Positions 25,714 through 36,400 of a stretch of DNA of 64,000 nucleotides are shown in pieces. The stretch covers positions 248,001-312,000 of the forward strand of contig NZ_CP070499.1 in assembly GCF_016925615.1 (NCBI RefSeq). Reading direction: 5' to 3'. The notes under the pieces were generated by a model that saw only the letters and a list, made by a program, of their open reading frames with translations, searched no databases and was not told the origin of the DNA. The stretch is from Natronosporangium hydrolyticum (lineage in GTDB: Bacteria; Actinomycetota; Actinomycetes; Mycobacteriales; Micromonosporaceae). The stretch's first letter is position 1. Every line of letters starts with the position of its first letter. A program made the position numbers and the translations under genes.

Positions 25714-26537
25714 TGCTGCTATGTATCGACGTCGGTAATACGAATATGGTGCTCGCCACCTTCGACGAGGGCAAGGTGGTGCACTCCTGGCGGGTGAAGA
25801 CCGACGCCCACGCCACCGCCGACGAGCTCGGCCTGATGTTCCGAGGGCTGCTCGCCAGCGACGGTGTGGAGATCACCGGGGTGGCGGCGTGCTCCACGGT
25901 GCCCGCGCTGCTGCGGTCGCTGCGGTCGATGCTCGGGCGCTACTACCGGGGCATCCCGGCGGTGGTGGTGGAGCCCGGCACCCGTACCGGGGTGCCGTTG
26001 GCGATCGACAACCCCAAGGAGGTGGGCGCCGACCGGGTGGTCAACACGCTGGCGGCGTACACCCTCTACGGCGGGCCGGCGGTGGTGGTGGACTTCGGCA
26101 CCTCCACCAACTTCGACGTGGTCTCGGCCCGGGGTGAGTTCCTGGGCGGGGTGATCGCACCGGGGATCGAGATCTCGGTGGAGGCGCTCGCGTCCCGGGC
26201 GGCCCAGCTGCGCAAAGTGGAGCTGGTGAAACCGCCCCGGGTGGTGGGGAAGAACACCGTCGAATGTCTGCAAGCGGGTGTGGTGTACGGGTTCGCCGGC
26301 CAGGTCGACGCTATCGTGCAAGCGATCGCGACCGAGCTGGGCGGGCTCACCGCGGTGGTCGCGACCGGTGGCCTGGCCCCGGTGGTGCTGAGCGAGTGCA
26401 CCACCGTCACCCACCACGAGCCCACCCTCACCCTGCTCGGTCTGCAACTCATCTACGCCCGTAACGTTCGAGAGGAACCACACCGTGAGTCAAGCGACGT
26501 CGCCGACCGGCTCGACGGAGCCGACCGACCAGGCTGA
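25713..26537 (+). CDS. coaX: Type III pantothenate kinase
   Basis: A 274-residue CoaX that phosphorylates pantothenate. The ATP-binding [17 protein letters not shown] loop starts the protein. [25 protein letters not shown] and [19 protein letters not shown] follow, all typical of the ASKHA-fold kinase. It shares one base with the nadC stop and its last 53 bases overlap lysS in another frame, so the C-terminal 18 residues may be a non-conserved extension. Together with panC/panD and the DUF2520 gene it covers the CoA entry steps. Confidence 0.95.
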   Translation: MLLCIDVGNTNMVLATFDEGKVVHSWRVKTDAHATADELGLMFRGLLASDGVEITGVAACSTVPALLRSLRSMLGRYYRGIPAVVVEPGTRTGVPLAIDNPKEVGADRVVNTLAAYTLYGGPAVVVDFGTSTNFDVVSARGEFLGGVIAPGIEISVEALASRAAQLRKVELVKPPRVVGKNTVECLQAGVVYGFAGQVDAIVQAIATELGGLTAVVATGGLAPVVLSECTTVTHHEPTLTLLGLQLIYARNVREEPHRESSDVADRLDGADRPG

Positions 26538-28020
26538 TCCCGAGGGCACCGATCTGCCCGAGCAGCTGCGGGTACGCCGGGAGAAGCGCGCACGCCTCGC
26601 TGAGGTCGGCCGGGAACCCTACCCGGTCACGTTCTCGCGGACCGCCACCCTCGCCGAGATCCGGGCCCGGTTTCCGGAGCTGCCGCCGGATCACCGCACC
26701 GGCGAGCAGGTCGGTGTCACCGGTCGGGTGATCTTCATCCGGAATACCGGCAAGCTGTGCTTCGCGACGTTGCGCGACGGGGACGGCACGGAGCTGCAGG
26801 CCATGCTCTCGCTGGCGAATGTGGGCGAGCGGGCGTTGGAGGAGTGGAAGCAGCTGGTCGACATCGGCGACCTGGTGGGCATCCGGGGCGAGGTGATCAC
26901 GAGCCGGCGGGGGGAGCTGTCGGTCTTCGCCGACGACTGGACCATGACCGCGAAGGCGCTGCGGCCGCTGCCGGTGGCGCATCGTCCGATGTCCGAGGAG
27001 AGCCGGGTCCGGCAGCGGTACGTCGACATGATTATGCGTCCCGCGGCCCGGGAGACCGCCCGGGCGCGTCCGGCGGTGGTGCGGGCGATTCGGGAGTTTC
27101 TGCATCAGCGGGACTACATCGAGGTGGAGACGCCGGTCCTGCAACTGCTGCACGGTGGCGCCGCCGCCCGCCCGTTCGTTACGCATAGCAATGCGCAGGA
27201 TGTCGATCTGTATCTGCGAATCGCCACCGAGTTGTTCCTTAAGCGGAGCGTGGTCGGCGGGATCGACCGGGTCTTCGAAATCGGTCAGGTCTTCCGTAAC
27301 GAGGGGATGGACTCCACGCATTCGCCCGAGTACACGATGCTCGAGCTGTACCAGGCGTACGCAGACTATGACACGATGGCGGTGCTTACCCGGGAGTTGG
27401 TGCAGGCGGCCGCCTTCGCATTGACTAACTCCGATGTGGTCACGCTCGCCGACGGCAGCGAGTTCGACCTGGGTGGGCAATGGCGGGAGGTCACGCTCTT
27501 CGGTTCCCTCAGTGATGCGTTGGGGGAGGAGGTCACGGTCGCGACTTCGATGGCCCGGCTGGTCGAGTTCGCCGAGAAGGTGGGCCTGGCGGTCGACGCG
27601 AAGTGGGGCCCGGGCAAGTTGGCCGAGGAGCTCTTCGAGCGGTTGGTGGCACCGGAGCTGATCGCTCCCACCTTCGTCCGCGACTATCCCGAGGAGACCT
27701 CGCCGCTGACCCGGGCGCATCGCGAACAGCCGGGACTCACCGAAAAGTGGGACCTGTACGTTCGGGGTTTCGAGCTCGCCACCGCCTACTCCGAGCTGGT
27801 CGATCCGGTGGTGCAGCGGGAACGGCTGCTGGCGCAGGCCCGGCAGGCCGCCCGCGGCGACGAGGAGGCGATGCACCTCGACGAGGACTTCCTGCGTGCG
27901 ATGGAGTACGGAATGCCGCCGCTGGGAGGTATGGGAATAGGAATCGACCGGCTGATGATGGCGCTGACCGGCCTGGGTATTCGCGAGACAATCCTGTTCC
28001 CCTTGGTTCGGCCCGAGTAG
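26485..28020 (+). CDS. lysS: Lysyl-tRNA synthetase, class II
   Basis: A 511-residue class II synthetase. An N-terminal OB-fold anticodon domain (TRAHP-like [19 protein letters not shown]) precedes the catalytic domain. Motif 2 is [20 protein letters not shown] and motif 3 [15 protein letters not shown]. The GTG start follows a GAGAGGAA site inside the coaX end. HSP-type GGAAARPF in the lysine pocket is present. Position beside lsr2 and clpC is the usual actinobacterial order. Confidence 0.96.
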   Translation: MSQATSPTGSTEPTDQADPEGTDLPEQLRVRREKRARLAEVGREPYPVTFSRTATLAEIRARFPELPPDHRTGEQVGVTGRVIFIRNTGKLCFATLRDGDGTELQAMLSLANVGERALEEWKQLVDIGDLVGIRGEVITSRRGELSVFADDWTMTAKALRPLPVAHRPMSEESRVRQRYVDMIMRPAARETARARPAVVRAIREFLHQRDYIEVETPVLQLLHGGAAARPFVTHSNAQDVDLYLRIATELFLKRSVVGGIDRVFEIGQVFRNEGMDSTHSPEYTMLELYQAYADYDTMAVLTRELVQAAAFALTNSDVVTLADGSEFDLGGQWREVTLFGSLSDALGEEVTVATSMARLVEFAEKVGLAVDAKWGPGKLAEELFERLVAPELIAPTFVRDYPEETSPLTRAHREQPGLTEKWDLYVRGFELATAYSELVDPVVQRERLLAQARQAARGDEEAMHLDEDFLRAMEYGMPPLGGMGIGIDRLMMALTGLGIRETILFPLVRPE

Positions 28021-28067
28021 CGCTCGACCGTTCCGCTCGTTGATTTTTGCGGCGAGCAGGTGGTAGG

Positions 28068-28073
28068 CATAAT
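28068..28073 (+). promoter_or_regulatory. Candidate -10 for lsr2
   Basis: CATAAT (28068-28073) about 65 bases before the lsr2 GTG; TTGATT at 28040 is a little too far for ideal spacing. The leader is AT-richer than its surroundings. Tentative. Confidence 0.3.
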
Positions 28074-28137
28074 GGTGGGGCCGGGGTATCGTTTCGGGAA
28101 CACGATGTGCCCATGGGGGCAGGAAGGACATCGGCCA

Positions 28138-28485
28138 GTGGCGAAGCAGACCATTACAAAACTTATCGACGACCTGGACAAGGGGGAGGCTGACGAGACG
28201 GTCAAGTTCGGCCTCGATGGTGTCCTCTACGAGATCGATCTGTCGTCGAAGAACGCAGCGAAGCTGCGGGATGCGCTGGGTCCGTACGTAAAGGCGGGGA
28301 CCAGGGTCCGGGTCGCCACGGCGACCGCGCCGCCGCGGCGGCGCGGTGGGGTGCCGGCGACCACCGATCGGGCGCAGAACAAGGCCATTCGCGAGTGGGC
28401 CAAGAGCAAAAACCGGAAGATCTCAGATCGTGGCCGGATTCCGGAAGAGATCGTCGCCGAGTACCACGCGAGCGCCGGCCGCTGA
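28138..28485 (+). CDS. lsr2: Lsr2 nucleoid-associated protein
   Basis: A 115-residue H-NS-like protein that coats AT-rich and acquired DNA. The N-terminal dimerisation domain (KLIDDLDKGEADETVKFGLD through NAAKLRDALGPYV) is joined by a basic linker to the C-terminal DNA-binding domain (IREWAKSKNRKISDRGRIP), where RGR inserts in the minor groove. The GTG at 28138 after an AGGAAGG site gives the standard length; upstream in-frame codons do not fit. A strong hairpin lies 25 bases after the stop. Confidence 0.95.
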   Translation: MAKQTITKLIDDLDKGEADETVKFGLDGVLYEIDLSSKNAAKLRDALGPYVKAGTRVRVATATAPPRRRGGVPATTDRAQNKAIREWAKSKNRKISDRGRIPEEIVAEYHASAGR

Positions 28486-28510
28486 TCGTCGTTGGCGAGA
28501 CGCCCCCATT

Positions 28511-28559
28511 CGCCGGTGCCGCCGGGCCGCGCTCCTCGGAGGCGCCGTCGGCACCGGCG
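28511..28559 (+). terminator. Hairpin after lsr2
   Basis: Perfect 11-bp arms CGCCGGTGCCG (28511-28521) and CGGCACCGGCG (28549-28559) around a GC-rich 27-base loop, 25 bases past the lsr2 stop. It probably ends the lsr2 transcript before the clpC promoter. Confidence 0.55.
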
Positions 28560-28657
28560 ATGATGCTCCGGCTGGCCCGGTTCAGAGTTTCGCTCTACGC
28601 GTAGCGCCGCCGCTAGCTGGGTGATTTGTCCGGATATATGGCACTTTAGGGTGTTGT

Positions 28658-28675
28658 CGTGACGCGTTCGTCACG
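28658..28675 (+). promoter_or_regulatory. Inverted repeat upstream of clpC
   Basis: CGTGACG (28658-28664) and CGTCACG (28669-28675) form a perfect 7-bp inverted repeat just upstream of the clpC -35. Size and position suit a repressor or activator site, for example a protease regulator; the regulator is unknown. Confidence 0.4.
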
Positions 28676-28686
28676 GCGATGGCGGA

Positions 28687-28714
28687 CTGACACCCCGCAG
28701 TTCAGCGATAGAGT
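28687..28714 (+). promoter_or_regulatory. Candidate clpC promoter
   Basis: CTGACA (28687-28692) and TAGAGT (28709-28714) with a 16-base spacer. Transcription would begin about 30 bases before the start codon. Both hexamers match the housekeeping pattern well for this G+C-rich genome. Confidence 0.5.
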
Positions 28715-28751
28715 TGTGCGCAAGAGCCCTGCACGTGAGGAGCACGAGGGA

Positions 28752-31258
<2,507 letters not shown>

Positions 31259-31262
<4 letters not shown>

Positions 31263-31290
31263 CCAACGGTTGCGAAAGTAACCAACCGTC
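31259..31290 (+). repeat. Direct duplication spanning the clpC stop codon
   Basis: AGTAACCAACGGT (31259-31271), which includes the TAA stop, recurs as AGTAACCAACCGT at 31278-31290 with one change. The period is 19 bases. Confidence 0.65.
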
Positions 31291-32215
31291 AGCGACGAGG
31301 GCCGCCGCCCGACCCAGCCGGGTCGGGCGGCGGTTTCGTCGTCGCCGAGCCGGCGAGACCGTACCGGTTGTCCGGATGCCGCTCCACCAGCCCGTCGTCG
31401 AGCAGCGTGGCGAGCGCCCGTTCGCGTTGGCTGGCGTCCGGCCAGACCACATCCAGCTCCGCCCGCGGCACCGGCCCCGGCGCCTCCCGCAGCACCGCCA
31501 GCAGCTCCCCGCGTACCTGCCGGTCGGTGCCGGCGTAGCGCTGCGGGCGGCGGCTCGGGGCCGTCGGCAACGGTTCGCCGCCGGCCCGCCAGGCGCAGCG
31601 GGAGCCGAGCGGACACGCCCCACACTGCGGGCTGCGGGCGGTGCAGAGCAGGGCCCCCAGCTCCATGAAGGCCGCGCTCGCCGCCGCGGCGTCGGCCGGC
31701 TCCGCGGGCAGCAGGGCCTCGGTGGCGGCCAGGTCCGCCCCGGTGGTGGTCTGGCCACCGTCGGGTCGCCCGGCGACCACCCGCGCCACTAGCCGCCGGA
31801 CATTGGTGTCCACCACCGGGTGGCGTTGCCGGTAGGCGAAGGCCGCCACCGCCCGCGCGGTGTAGGCGCCCACGCCGGGCAGGTCGAGCAGCTCCGCCAG
31901 GTCGTCGGGGACCTGGCCGCCGTGCCGGGCCACCAGGGCGGTCGCGCACCCGTGTAGCCGCAGCGCGCGTCGCGGATAGCCCAGCCGCCCCCACATCCGG
32001 ATCGCCTCGCCGGGTTCGTCGGCGGCCAACGCCGCCGGCTCCGGCCACCGGTCGAGCCACTGCCGCCACACCGGCAGCACCCGGGCCACCGGTGTCTGTT
32101 GCAACATCACCTCGGAGACCAGGACCGGCCAGCCACCGATGCCGGGAGCCCGCCAGGGCAGGTCCCGCGCGTGCCGCGCGTACCAGGCAACGGCCGCCTC
32201 CGCCAGATCCACCAC
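31289..32215 (-). CDS. mutY: A/G-specific adenine glycosylase
   Basis: A 308-residue base-excision enzyme that removes adenine opposite 8-oxoguanine. Present are the catalytic Glu in VSEVMLQQTPVARVLPVW, the helix-hairpin-helix LPGVGAYTARAVAAFAY, the catalytic Asp in HPVVDTNVRRLVARV, and the four-cysteine iron-sulfur loop CTARSPQCGACPLGSRC. The C-terminal NUDIX-like 8-oxoG-sensing domain is reduced to a short winged-helix-like tail, common in actinobacteria. It is convergent with clpC, and the clpC terminator hairpin lies inside its last codons. Confidence 0.95.
   Translation of the reverse strand: MVDLAEAAVAWYARHARDLPWRAPGIGGWPVLVSEVMLQQTPVARVLPVWRQWLDRWPEPAALAADEPGEAIRMWGRLGYPRRALRLHGCATALVARHGGQVPDDLAELLDLPGVGAYTARAVAAFAYRQRHPVVDTNVRRLVARVVAGRPDGGQTTTGADLAATEALLPAEPADAAAASAAFMELGALLCTARSPQCGACPLGSRCAWRAGGEPLPTAPSRRPQRYAGTDRQVRGELLAVLREAPGPVPRAELDVVWPDASQRERALATLLDDGLVERHPDNRYGLAGSATTKPPPDPAGSGGGPRR
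31303..31338 (+). terminator. clpC terminator overlapping the mutY 3' end
   Basis: Perfect 14-bp stem CCGCCGCCCGACCC (31303-31316) with GGGTCGGGCGGCGG (31321-31334), loop AGCC, followed by TTTCGT on the plus strand. On the minus strand the same bases encode the PPPDPAGSGGG tail of MutY. Confidence 0.8.
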
Positions 32216-32313
32216 GCCCGCATCGTACGAGTCGGGGGGGACGACGAAACGGGCCGGCCCAAACAGGCGTAGCGCTGATCATCGCGGCTGGGCGCATGAA
32301 AGACTTGCTTGCG

Positions 32314-32829
32314 ATGAATGAGCTCGCGATCACAGTGCTCGGGCACGACCGGCCCGGTATCGTCGCCGATGTCGCGGGAACCCTCGCTGAGCTGGGGGTC
32401 AACCTGACCGACTCGACGATGACCCGACTGCGGGGTCACTTCGCCATGACCCTGATCTGCACCGGTGAGGTGCCGGCGGAGACCGTCGAGGCGGCGCTGT
32501 TGCCGATGTGCGCCGACGGGACGCTGCTGGCGACGGTGCGGGAGGTGCTGCCCGAGGCCGAGACGCCGCAGCCGGGTACGCCGTATCTGGTGAGCTTGCA
32601 CGGGGCCGACCGGTTGGGGATCGTCTCCTCGGTCACCCAGGCGCTGGCGCGGGCCGGCGGCAACATCACCGACCTCTCGACCCGGCTCGTGGGTCCGCTC
32701 TATGTGCTGGTCGCCGAGGTCGACCTACCCGCCGCGGCGGTCGAATCGGTCACTGACGAACTCTCCGCCATCGCCGCCGAGCTCGGCGTCGAGGTGACGA
32801 TCCGCCCCGGTGAGATGGACATCTTATGA
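32314..32829 (+). CDS. Double-ACT-domain regulator (GcvR-like)
   Basis: A 171-residue protein of two ACT domains: MNELAITVLGHDRPGIVADV and, after a short linker, YLVSLHGADRLGIVSSVTQA. This resembles the glycine-cleavage repressor GcvR and SerB-type ACT pairs that sense small amino acids. No DNA-binding or enzymatic domain is present, so it would act through a partner. An in-frame ATG at 32296 would add six residues; neither has a strong ribosome site. It precedes def with 10 bases between them. Confidence 0.82.
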   Translation: MNELAITVLGHDRPGIVADVAGTLAELGVNLTDSTMTRLRGHFAMTLICTGEVPAETVEAALLPMCADGTLLATVREVLPEAETPQPGTPYLVSLHGADRLGIVSSVTQALARAGGNITDLSTRLVGPLYVLVAEVDLPAAAVESVTDELSAIAAELGVEVTIRPGEMDIL

Positions 32830-32839
32830 GGTGGCCGGC

Positions 32840-33388
32840 GTGAGCCTGGCGGAGCAGACCCGCGCCGCGACCGCCGGAGTCATCGGCGCGCTGCGGCCGG
32901 TGGTGGCGGCGCCGGACGCAGTGCTCAGCCAGCCGGGCAAGGCGGTCGATCCGGCCAGCACCGAGATCGTGCAGTTGGTGGCCGACCTGTTGGTGACGAT
33001 GCGCTCTTCCCCCGGCTGTGTGGGGCTGGCGGCGCCGCAGGTAGGACTCGGGCTGCGGGTGTTTGTGGTGGATGTCACCGGCCACCCCAAAGCGGCTAAC
33101 TGCCAGGGCCCGTTCGCGCTCTGTAACGCCGAGGTGGCGGCGGCGAGCCGGTGGCGGCCCGGCCGGGAGGGCTGCATGTCGGTGCCCGAGCTGACCGGCG
33201 ACGTAAAACGGGCCACCCGGGTGACCGTGACTGGGCAGCTGCCCGGCACGGGTGAGCAGGTGAGCGTCGTGAGCGACGCGTTCGAGGCGCGGGCGTTGCA
33301 GCACGAGATCGACCACTGTAATGGACTGTTGTTCCTGGACCGGGTGGCCGGTGCGCACGCCGTTCACCCGCGCAAGGTGTATCTGTAG
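32840..33388 (+). CDS. def: Peptide deformylase
   Basis: A 182-residue metallo-hydrolase that removes the N-formyl group from new proteins. All three motifs are present with small variations: CVGLAAPQVG (motif I), EGCMS (motif II, Met for Leu) and QHEIDH (motif III) with the zinc-binding residues. The GTG at 32840 is chosen for the ATGAGG ribosome site ahead of it; another in-frame GTG at 32810 overlaps the ACT gene. The N-terminus is longer than in E. coli Def, as in actinobacterial type I/II forms. Confidence 0.93.
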   Translation: MSLAEQTRAATAGVIGALRPVVAAPDAVLSQPGKAVDPASTEIVQLVADLLVTMRSSPGCVGLAAPQVGLGLRVFVVDVTGHPKAANCQGPFALCNAEVAAASRWRPGREGCMSVPELTGDVKRATRVTVTGQLPGTGEQVSVVSDAFEARALQHEIDHCNGLLFLDRVAGAHAVHPRKVYL

Positions 33389-33490
33389 GGCGCCCCGGGC
33401 CGACCAGCGAGCGGAAGCTCACCGGTAAGGTACGTCCTCGGCGGCGCGTCGTGGCCGCACTGCTCGGAGATCTCGATACCGTGAAGGGCC

Positions 33491-34195
33491 ATGCGACTGA
33501 CGGTTGGTCCCCTCCCTCCCGCCGTCTACTGGCGGCGGCGGGCGCTCGTGCTCGGGGCCATTTTGTTGGTCCTCTTTCTAGTGGCGCAGGCCTGTATGGC
33601 GGCGTCGGCCTCACAGGACGGCGACACCGCGGCTCCGACGCCCACTTCGACCTCGTCCCCGCCGGGCCAGCCATCGCCGCCCGGCTCGCCGGCGCCGGAT
33701 GACCCGACCGGCGATCCGACCGACCCGGAAGCCACTGAGGACGCGGACGCGGACCCGGAGCCGTCCGGCCTGGCCGAGGACGACCTGGGGGAGGCCGGCT
33801 GCACCGACGACGAGCTGCTGGTGGTGGCCGAGGCGGAGCCGACCACGGTCGGTTCCGGCGAGGCGACGACGTTTACCATCAGATACCAGAACAGCTCCGA
33901 TCGGGCCTGCCAACGTGACATCGGCGATGGTCGCCGGGAGCTGTTTCTGCGCGCCGGCCCGGGCAGCCCGCCACTGTGGTCGTCCCGGGACTGCCAGGAT
34001 CTGCGCGGTAGCAACGTCCAGGAGCTGGCCCCGGGGATCGAGAACGAGCACTTCATCGCCTGGCAGGGGCGCGGCAGCGAGGCCTGCGACGGGGCGGCCG
34101 CCGCGGGCGATCCGCTGCCGCCGGGCGACTATCAGCTGATCGCCCGGGTCGGGACCGCCCATAGTGAGCCGGTCACGATCACCGTGAGCGGGTAG
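33491..34195 (+). CDS. Membrane-anchored extracellular protein of unknown function
   Basis: A 234-residue protein. A basic N-terminus (VYWRRR) is followed by one hydrophobic segment ending at a possible lipobox Cys35 (LVAQAC), a 65-residue Thr/Pro/Asp-rich linker, and a compact domain with six cysteines. The domain's TTVGSGEATTFTIRYQNSSD and SEPVTITVSG strands look like an immunoglobulin-like fold (DUF4232-type), predicted extracytoplasmic. It stands just upstream of radA by about 40 bases. No enzyme motif was seen. Confidence 0.6.
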   Translation: MRLTVGPLPPAVYWRRRALVLGAILLVLFLVAQACMAASASQDGDTAAPTPTSTSSPPGQPSPPGSPAPDDPTGDPTDPEATEDADADPEPSGLAEDDLGEAGCTDDELLVVAEAEPTTVGSGEATTFTIRYQNSSDRACQRDIGDGRRELFLRAGPGSPPLWSSRDCQDLRGSNVQELAPGIENEHFIAWQGRGSEACDGAAAAGDPLPPGDYQLIARVGTAHSEPVTITVSG

Positions 34196-34235
34196 TCCTG
34201 CGCCGGGCGTCGGTCCGGTCGGTTAGCGTGCCGGC

Positions 34236-35657
34236 GTGAGCACCGCGAAGTCGAAGTCGAAGAGCCGGCCGGGGCGCCCCGGGTATCAGTGTGATGTCTG
34301 CGGGCACCAGCCGGCGAAGTGGGTGGGGCGCTGTCCGGAGTGCGGTGAGTGGGGTTCGGTGGTGGAGCGAGCCCCGGCGCCCACGATGCCGGGTGCCGGC
34401 GGACCGCTGGCGATGCGGACCCCGCTGCAGCCGGCGCAGCCGATCGCGACATATAGCGTGACCCCGGCCCGCGCCCGCCCCACCGGGGTCGGCGAGCTCG
34501 ACCGGGTCCTCGGCGGCGGAGTGGTGCCCGGCAGTGTGGTGCTGCTCGCCGGCGAACCAGGGGTGGGCAAGTCGACGCTGTTGCTGGAGGTGGCGCAGCA
34601 GTGGGCGGCCTCGCCGGAGGCCGACCCGTCGCTGGTGATCTCAGCGGAGGAGTCGGTAGGTCAGGTGCGGCTGCGCGCGGAGCGGATCGGCGCGCTGCAC
34701 GAGCGGCTCTACCTCGCCGCCGAGACCGACCTCTCGGCGGTGCTGGGGCAGCTGGATCTGATCAAACCGGGCCTGCTGGTGCTCGACTCGGTGCAGACCG
34801 TCGGCGCGCCCGACCTGGACGGGGTGCCGGGCGGAGTGACCCAGGTGCGGGCGGTGACCGCCGCGCTGGTGGCGGTGGCGAAGGAACGCGGGGTGTCGGT
34901 GATCCTGGTCGGCCACGTCACCAAGGACGGCAACGTGGCCGGCCCGCGGGTGTTGGAGCACCTGGTCGACGTGGTGCTCCACTTCGAAGGGGACAAGCAC
35001 GCCGCGCTGCGGATGGTACGGGGGTTGAAGAACCGGTTCGGGGCGGCCGACGAGGTCGGCTGCTTCGAGATGCACGAGGGCGGCATCACCAGCTTGCCGG
35101 ACCCGTCCGGACTGTTCCTGAACCGGCATCCGGAGCCGGTGCCGGGGACCTGTGTGACGGTGGCGATGGAGGGGCGGCGGGCGCTCGTCACCGAGGTGCA
35201 GGCGTTGATCGGGGCGGCGGTGCCGGGTTCGCCGCGGCGTACCGTGAGCGGGCTGGATCCGGCCCGCCTGGCGATGGTGCTGGCGGTGGTGCAGCGGTGC
35301 CGGCCGCAGATCAAACTGCACGACCATGAGGTCTTCGCCGCCACCGTCGGCGGCATCCGGGTGGTGGAGCCCGCCGCCGACCTGGCGTGCGCGTTGGCGG
35401 TCGCGTCGGGCGCGCTGAATTTGGGGGTCGCCGCGGATTTGGTGGCGATCGGGGAGGTCGGGTTGACCGGCGAGGTGCGGCCGGTGAGCGCGGTGCCCCG
35501 CCGGCTGGCGGAAGCGGCCCGGTTGGGTTTCCGGCACGCGCTGGTCCCGGTGGGCGGGGCCGGCCCCGGCAGCGCGCCCCCGCCCGGCCTGGACGTGCAA
35601 GAGGTCGGGAACCTGACTGACGCGATGCGGGCCGCCGCAACCGTCTCTGCCCGCTAA
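34236..35657 (+). CDS. radA: DNA repair protein RadA (Sms)
   Basis: A 473-residue branch-migration helicase that aids recombination. A C4 zinc finger (CDVCGHQPAKWVGRCPECGE, residues 14-33) precedes the RecA-like core with Walker A LLAGEPGVGKSTLLLEVAQ. The diagnostic KNRFG motif follows, then a C-terminal Lon-like domain (GLTGEVRPVSAVPRRLAEA). In many actinobacteria radA is next to disA, whose activity RadA inhibits; here they are split by a repeat-filled gap and a membrane gene. Confidence 0.96.
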   Translation: MSTAKSKSKSRPGRPGYQCDVCGHQPAKWVGRCPECGEWGSVVERAPAPTMPGAGGPLAMRTPLQPAQPIATYSVTPARARPTGVGELDRVLGGGVVPGSVVLLAGEPGVGKSTLLLEVAQQWAASPEADPSLVISAEESVGQVRLRAERIGALHERLYLAAETDLSAVLGQLDLIKPGLLVLDSVQTVGAPDLDGVPGGVTQVRAVTAALVAVAKERGVSVILVGHVTKDGNVAGPRVLEHLVDVVLHFEGDKHAALRMVRGLKNRFGAADEVGCFEMHEGGITSLPDPSGLFLNRHPEPVPGTCVTVAMEGRRALVTEVQALIGAAVPGSPRRTVSGLDPARLAMVLAVVQRCRPQIKLHDHEVFAATVGGIRVVEPAADLACALAVASGALNLGVAADLVAIGEVGLTGEVRPVSAVPRRLAEAARLGFRHALVPVGGAGPGSAPPPGLDVQEVGNLTDAMRAAATVSAR

Positions 35658-35716
35658 CTCCGTCCCGCCGCTGCCATCCGCCACCCTAGGTCGTTGATCA
35701 ACTCGCCTTTCGCCGG

Positions 35717-35794
35717 CTTGGTGGGTTGAGTGGTGCCTGGTTCGCCGGTTGGATCCGTATATCGCCCTAGTGGATCACCACTCAACCGACCAAG
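35717..35794 (-). repeat. Inverted-repeat element H, copy 2 (opposite orientation)
   Basis: Arms 35717-35735 and 35776-35794 match at 18 of 19 positions. Read on the minus strand, its left arm and ATCCACTA-G-GGCGA inner start match copy 1 at 9981-10060. The right ends (AGGCACCACTCAACC) also match. The middle differs. Confidence 0.75.
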
Positions 35795-35836
35795 CGGCGC
35801 CTGCGCCGGTCGAGCGCCGGCGTCTCGCGGCCGTGT

Positions 35837-35867
35837 GGCCGGGTCGGATCGTCGAGCTGAAGATCCC
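35837..35867 (+). repeat. Intergenic repeat module A, copy 2
   Basis: A diverged copy of the box at 9848-9878 (shared GGCCGGGT, GTCGA and GAAGATCC). It precedes hairpin B with the same order as in copy 1. Confidence 0.6.
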
Positions 35868-35870
35868 ATG

Positions 35871-35913
35871 CCCTACAGCTGTACGACACGCGGCGGACCG
35901 GACAGCTGTAGGG
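35871..35913 (+). repeat. Module B hairpin, copy 2
   Basis: Perfect 12-bp stem CCCTACAGCTGT / ACAGCTGTAGGG with the same TACGACACGCGGCGGACCG core as copy 1. Two stem positions changed from G-C to A-T on both sides, a compensatory pattern. GGGTAGTTGATCA follows, as in copy 1. Confidence 0.78.
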
Positions 35914-36074
35914 TAGTTGATCAGCCAGCGCAGGCGTATGCGACTCTGCTGGTCAATTAAGACAAGCCTGCGCCCTGGCGAGACGTTCTGCTGCGACTAG
36001 GTGGGGTCCGGTGTGGACAATGCCCGGGTTGCCACTCGACCCACCGGGTGAATTGAGCGGCGCCCCTGCCAACC

Positions 36075-36161
36075 CCGACATGGTTGGGCAGGGAGGGATC
36101 TTGCGTACGGAAAAGTCGGATATTCCGGCGTACAAGATCCCTCCCTGCCCAACCATGTCGG
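36075..36161. repeat. Perfect 29-bp inverted repeat
   Basis: Arms 36075-36103 and 36133-36161 are exact reverse complements, starting CCGACATGGTTGGGCAGGG, with a 29-base loop that is partly self-complementary at its ends. This is the strongest hairpin in the window and is not placed as a terminator of any gene. Confidence 0.9.
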
Positions 36162-36189
36162 AAATGCTGTGGTCTCGCAGCAGCGCGGC

Positions 36190-36220
36190 GGCCGGGTTGG
36201 GGTGTCGAGCTGAAGATCCA
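36190..36220 (+). repeat. Intergenic repeat module A, copy 3
   Basis: GGCCGGGTTGGGGTGTCGA then GCTGAAGATCCA, matching copy 1 at 29 of 31 positions. No hairpin B follows this copy. Confidence 0.7.
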
Positions 36221-36312
36221 ATGAGTGGGCCGCGGCCAGGACACCAGTTCAGCGGCTCCGGTAGCCGCCTTCTGCGCTGCTCCAGGCCTTCCTCAACTAA
36301 CCAGCAGAGTCC

Positions 36313-36331
36313 TATGCGTAAGCAAAGCAAA
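36313..36331 (+). repeat. 19-base motif D, copy 2
   Basis: Identical to 10224-10242 (TATGCGTAAGCAAAGCAAA). It lies 70 bases from the stop of the PH-like gene. Confidence 0.65.
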
Positions 36332-36400
36332 GGCGCCGGCAACACCACCCGAGCTGCCACGATGTCAGATGATCAAGCGCGTTCGGTCCAGCAGACTCGG

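Larger units (their letters stand above)
35942..36311. repeat. Segment bounded by a 12-bp inverted repeat
   Basis: GACTCTGCTGGT (35942-35953) is the exact reverse complement of ACCAGCAGAGTC (36300-36311). The 346 bases between hold the 29-bp inverted repeat and a module A copy. It could be a small non-autonomous element; target duplications were not found. Confidence 0.5.
35658..36400. other. Repeat-rich non-coding region 2
   Basis: A 743-base gap with no believable gene. It contains an inverted copy of element H, modules A and B, a 370-base segment bounded by a 12-bp inverted repeat (35942-36311), a perfect 29-bp inverted repeat, a second module A, and motif D at its end. Several short frames cross it but are interrupted by these structures. 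Confidence 0.7.
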
